From: an uncultured bacterium
Lineage (GTDB): Bacteria > Actinomycetota > Actinomycetes > S36-B12
Assembly (NCBI GenBank): GCA_903908025.1
Contig: CAIVQM010000196.1
Location: 1 to 9,179 of the forward strand
Reading direction: 5' to 3'
DNA: 9,179 bases
Shown here: piece by piece, positions 6,642 to 9,179 of the stretch
How the letters are laid out: each line of letters opens with the position of its first letter
How positions within the stretch are numbered: the first letter of the stretch is position 1
Notes under the pieces: model-generated
What the model was told of the DNA's origin: nothing
Seen by the model: the letters and a program-made list of their open reading frames with translations, nothing else
The model's database searches: none
Made by a program: the position numbers and the translations under genes

Positions 6642-6690
6642 CTTGAGGTTGGGGGCGTTTCTTGCGACTTGAAACGCCCCCAACCTCAAG
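6642..6690. terminator. perfect 20-bp hairpin between convergent genes, likely bidirectional terminator
   Basis: The left arm 6642-6661 (starts CTTGAGGTTGG, ends GCGTTTC) and right arm 6671-6690 (starts GAAACGCCCCC, ends CCTCAAG) are exact reverse complements, with the 9-nt loop TTGCGACTT. The hairpin begins 29 nt after the stop of the DUF349 gene and ends 12 nt from the stop of rel, so it is placed to end both transcripts. Neither strand has a run of T after the stem. Terminators with few or no U residues have been described in actinobacteria, but this lowers certainty about the mechanism. Confidence 0.78.
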
Positions 6691-6702
6691 ACCGAGGTGT
6701 AT

Positions 6703-8976
6703 TTAGACGCGGTAGGCGTCGTAGACGCCCTCCACGCTCCGCACCGCCCTCAGCACCGAACCGAGGTGCTTGGGGTCAGCCATCTCGAACGTGAACCGCG
6801 ACAGTGCGATCCGCTCGCGCGTCGTGGTCACCGACGCGCTCAGGATGTTCACGTGGGTATCCGACAGGGTGCGAGTGACATCCGACAGCAGTCTGGCGCG
6901 ATCGAGAGCCTCCACCTGGATGTTCACGAGGAACACGCTGTTCGACGTCGGTGCCCACTCGACCTCAACCATGCGATCGGGCTCCGCCTGCAGCCCGGGG
7001 ACATTGATGCAATCCGCGCGGTGCACCGATACGCCCGCCCCGCGGGTCACGAAGCCGACAATCTCATCGCCCGGCACCGGCGTGCAGCAACGGGCCAGCT
7101 TGACCCACACATCACCGGCGCCCTTGACGATGACCCCAACATCGCCGGAGGCACGGGAGCGTTGGACGGTGCTCGGGCTCATCATCTCGGCCGCGTCGTC
7201 GGCGGCACCGTCCACGCCGCCCGCCGACTCGACGAGCCGCTGGACGATGGTCGCGGCCGAGATCCTGCCTTCGCCGACCGAGGCGTACAGCGCCGAGATA
7301 TCAGCCTGGTGCAGCCCGGCCGCAATGCCCGTCAGCGCCTGGTTGGTCATCATCCGCTGTAGCGGAAGGCCCTGCTTGCGCATCGCCCGGACGATGGCGT
7401 CCTTGCCCGTCTCGATGGCTTCGTCTCGCCGCTCGCGGGAGAACCACGCCTTGATCTTTGTCCGCGCCCGCGGTGACTGGACGAAGGACAGCCAGTCACG
7501 GCTTGGGCCAGCACCATCGGCCTTCGACGTGAAGATCTCGATGACATCGCCGTTCTCGAGCGACGACTCGAGCGGGACGAGCTTGCCGTTCACCCGCGCC
7601 CCGACGCACCGATGACCGACCTCGGTATGGACGGAGTAGGCAAAGTCGACGGGCGTGGACTTCGAGGGAAGTGCAACGACGTCGCCCTTCGGCGTGAACA
7701 CGAACACCTCAGATGATCCGAGGTCATAGCGCAGGGAGTCCAGGAACTCGTCCGGATCCTCGGTCTCACGCTGCCACTCGACCAGCTGCCGCAGCCAGCC
7801 GAAGTCATCCGGACCGGACTTGCCGCCCACGTCCTGCTGCTTGTAGCGCCAGTGCGCGGCGACGCCGAACTCAGCAGAACGATGCATGTCCTGTGTGCGG
7901 ATCTGCAGTTCGACCGGCTTGCCGTCGGGCCCGATGACGGTCGTGTGCAGAGACTGGTACATGTTGAATTTCGGCATCGCGATGAAGTCCTTGAAGCGCC
8001 CAGGCACGGGACTCCACTTCGAATGCACCACGCCCAGCACCGCATAGCAGTCGCGCACGCTTTCGACGAGGATACGCACGCCGACGAGGTCGTAGATCTC
8101 GGCAAAGTCGCGGCCGCGCACGATCATCTTCTGGTAGACCGAGTAGTAGTGCTTGGGACGGCCCGTGACCACGGCCTTGACCTTGGCCGTCTTGAGATCG
8201 GCTTCGATCTGGTCGATGACGGTTGTCAGGTACTGATCACGCGAGGGAGCGCGCTGGCTCACGAGGCGGACGATCTCCTCGTACATCTTCGGGTACAAGG
8301 TCGCGAAGGACAGATCCTCCAGTTCCCACTTGACGGCGTTCATACCGAGCCGGTGCGCGAGGGGTGCATAGATCTCGAGGGTCTCGCGCGCCTTCTTCTG
8401 CTGCTTGTCCTCCGGCATGTACCGAAGCGTGCGCATGTTGTGGAGGCGGTCGGCAAGTTTGATGACGAGCACCCGGATATCGCGCGCCATCGCGATGACC
8501 ATCTTGCGCACGGTCTCAGCGGCCGATGCATCCCCGTAGCGGACCTTGTCGAGCTTGGTCACACCGTCGACGAGTTCGGCGATCTCGTCGCCGAAGTCCT
8601 CGCGTAGGGCGTCGAGGGCATAACCGCAGTCTTCGACCGTGTCGTGAAGCAGTGCTGCGGCAAGCGTCGGGGCCGTCATGCCCAGATCGGCGAGGATCGT
8701 GGCCACCGCGAGCGGGTGGGTGATGTAGGCCTCGCCTGATCGACGCCTCTGGTCGCGGTGCAGGATCGCAGCCATCTCATAGGCGCGCTCGACCAGCCGG
8801 GTGTCGGCCTTGGGGTGGTACTTGCGCAGCGTGCGCAGCAGCGGCTCTAGCTCGGAGAATCCGGTCCGCGACCCGGCCAGCCGCGCAAAGCGCGACCGCA
8901 GCCCGCCGGAGTCCGACACGACGATTCCCGGGGCCGCGGGCGGCGGCTCCGTTGGAATCGGGTTCTCCTTGGCCAA
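6703..8976 (-). CDS. rel: bifunctional (p)ppGpp synthetase/hydrolase Rel (RSH family)
   Basis: Rel makes (p)ppGpp from ATP and GTP/GDP and degrades it, controlling the stringent response from the ribosome. With the chosen TTG start the protein has 757 residues, close to long RSH enzymes. Domains in order: HD hydrolase (about 75-185) with ligands His87, His111-Asp112 and Asp176; synthetase (about 240-385) with GRPKHYYSVYQKM (272-284), Asp296 in YDLVGVR and Glu356 in ELQIRT; TGS (about 423-486); Cys/His zinc-finger-like region with CC 630-631, His652 and Cys656; ACT (about 682-756). RFKD at 327-330 is the RxKD form of bifunctional enzymes, not the ExDD of monofunctional RelA. No in-frame ATG or GTG lies between the apt stop and the TTG at 8976-8974, which has GGAG 5 nt upstream. 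A longer frame to 9153 merely overlaps apt. GTG at 8919 is the alternative start. The gene follows apt by 23 nt. Confidence 0.95.
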   Translation of the reverse strand: MAKENPIPTEPPPAAPGIVVSDSGGLRSRFARLAGSRTGFSELEPLLRTLRKYHPKADTRLVERAYEMAAILHRDQRRRSGEAYITHPLAVATILADLGMTAPTLAAALLHDTVEDCGYALDALREDFGDEIAELVDGVTKLDKVRYGDASAAETVRKMVIAMARDIRVLVIKLADRLHNMRTLRYMPEDKQQKKARETLEIYAPLAHRLGMNAVKWELEDLSFATLYPKMYEEIVRLVSQRAPSRDQYLTTVIDQIEADLKTAKVKAVVTGRPKHYYSVYQKMIVRGRDFAEIYDLVGVRILVESVRDCYAVLGVVHSKWSPVPGRFKDFIAMPKFNMYQSLHTTVIGPDGKPVELQIRTQDMHRSAEFGVAAHWRYKQQDVGGKSGPDDFGWLRQLVEWQRETEDPDEFLDSLRYDLGSSEVFVFTPKGDVVALPSKSTPVDFAYSVHTEVGHRCVGARVNGKLVPLESSLENGDVIEIFTSKADGAGPSRDWLSFVQSPRARTKIKAWFSRERRDEAIETGKDAIVRAMRKQGLPLQRMMTNQALTGIAAGLHQADISALYASVGEGRISAATIVQRLVESAGGVDGAADDAAEMMSPSTVQRSRASGDVGVIVKGAGDVWVKLARCCTPVPGDEIVGFVTRGAGVSVHRADCINVPGLQAEPDRMVEVEWAPTSNSVFLVNIQVEALDRARLLSDVTRTLSDTHVNILSASVTTTRERIALSRFTFEMADPKHLGSVLRAVRSVEGVYDAYRV

Positions 8977-8999
8977 GACCTCTCCCCGCTCGGGTGGCC

Positions 9000-9179
9000 T
9001 CAGTGTACGGGCGCGTCGCCGTTGAGCAGCGCGGCGACGCTGACACCGAGTTCGCGAACGCGGGCGCTGCCGCCCAGCGACGGCAGATCCATGATCACGG
9101 CGAACGAGACGATCGTCGCTCCCGTACGCTGCACGAGGTCGATGGCGGCACAAGCGGTGCCGCCGGTGGCAAGGACGTC
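9000..9179 (-). CDS. apt: adenine phosphoribosyltransferase, C-terminal part (cut by window edge)
   Basis: The last 59 codons are visible, ending in TGA (9002-9000). The fragment begins DVLATGGTACAAIDLVQ, which is the PRPP-binding signature of type I phosphoribosyltransferases in its Apt form (usually VDDVLATGGTA). It continues with GATIVSFAVIMDLPSLGGSARV, which fits the Apt C-terminal strands. The enzyme makes AMP from adenine and PRPP in purine salvage in the cytoplasm. It lies 23 nt upstream of rel on the same strand, so the two are probably cotranscribed, as apt-rel commonly is in actinobacteria. The N-terminal two-thirds lies beyond the right edge. Confidence 0.88.
   Translation of the reverse strand, partial: DVLATGGTACAAIDLVQRTGATIVSFAVIMDLPSLGGSARVRELGVSVAALLNGDAPVH

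Noticed and set aside
7852..8607. A 251-codon plus-strand open frame opposite rel
   Set aside because: It is antisense to the conserved HD and synthetase domains of Rel, and its translation is Arg/Asp/Val/His-rich without domain features.
8977..9153. N-terminal extension of Rel up to an ATG at 9153
   Set aside because: The region encodes the C-terminus of Apt in another frame. The extension is Arg-rich, as out-of-frame translation in high-GC DNA usually is, and has no RSH similarity.

Overview
This high-GC window looks like a chromosomal core region of an actinobacterium (Actinomycetota). The evidence is the strong G/C third-position bias, the mycobacterial-type AspRS, the bifunctional Rel downstream of apt, and the apt-rel / anchored cyclophilin / DUF349 / MBL-hisS neighbourhood. 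That arrangement is familiar, in varying forms, from many Actinomycetia. I cannot name the genus. I see no mobile element, CRISPR array, tRNA, rRNA or other sign of a recent insertion.

Layout. (1) Positions 1-4289, minus strand: a compact four-gene cluster read from right to left. It runs from an MBL-fold (glyoxalase II-like) hydrolase through hisS and aspS to a GNAT-type acetyltransferase cut by the left edge. The junctions are a 2-nt gap, a 4-nt GTGA overlap and a 38-nt overlap, so translational coupling is likely. The last gene starts at TTG behind a perfect Shine-Dalgarno sequence lying inside aspS. (2) Positions 4290-4393: a 104-nt divergent intergenic region with a perfect 10-bp inverted repeat and weak promoter-like elements facing both ways. 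(3) Positions 4394-6612, plus strand: a membrane-anchored extracytoplasmic cyclophilin and a cytoplasmic protein with three DUF349-like repeats. (4) Positions 6613-6702: a convergent intergenic region with a perfect 20-bp hairpin, probably a bidirectional terminator. (5) Positions 6703-9179, minus strand: the bifunctional (p)ppGpp synthetase/hydrolase Rel, preceded by the C-terminal end of adenine phosphoribosyltransferase (apt), which is cut by the right edge.

How they work together: two aminoacyl-tRNA synthetases charge tRNA(His) and tRNA(Asp). Rel senses uncharged tRNA on the ribosome and sets (p)ppGpp levels, and Apt salvages purine into the nucleotide pool that Rel draws on. The DUF349 protein has no firmly known function but lies tail to tail with rel. 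The cyclophilin probably assists folding outside the membrane.

This is mainly a housekeeping region and I do not claim a new system. The points most worth a second look are the TTG-started acetyltransferase gene overlapping aspS, the His31 signature suggesting a non-discriminating AspRS, the divergent HisRS subtype, the two perfect inverted repeats, and the uncharacterised DUF349 protein beside rel.
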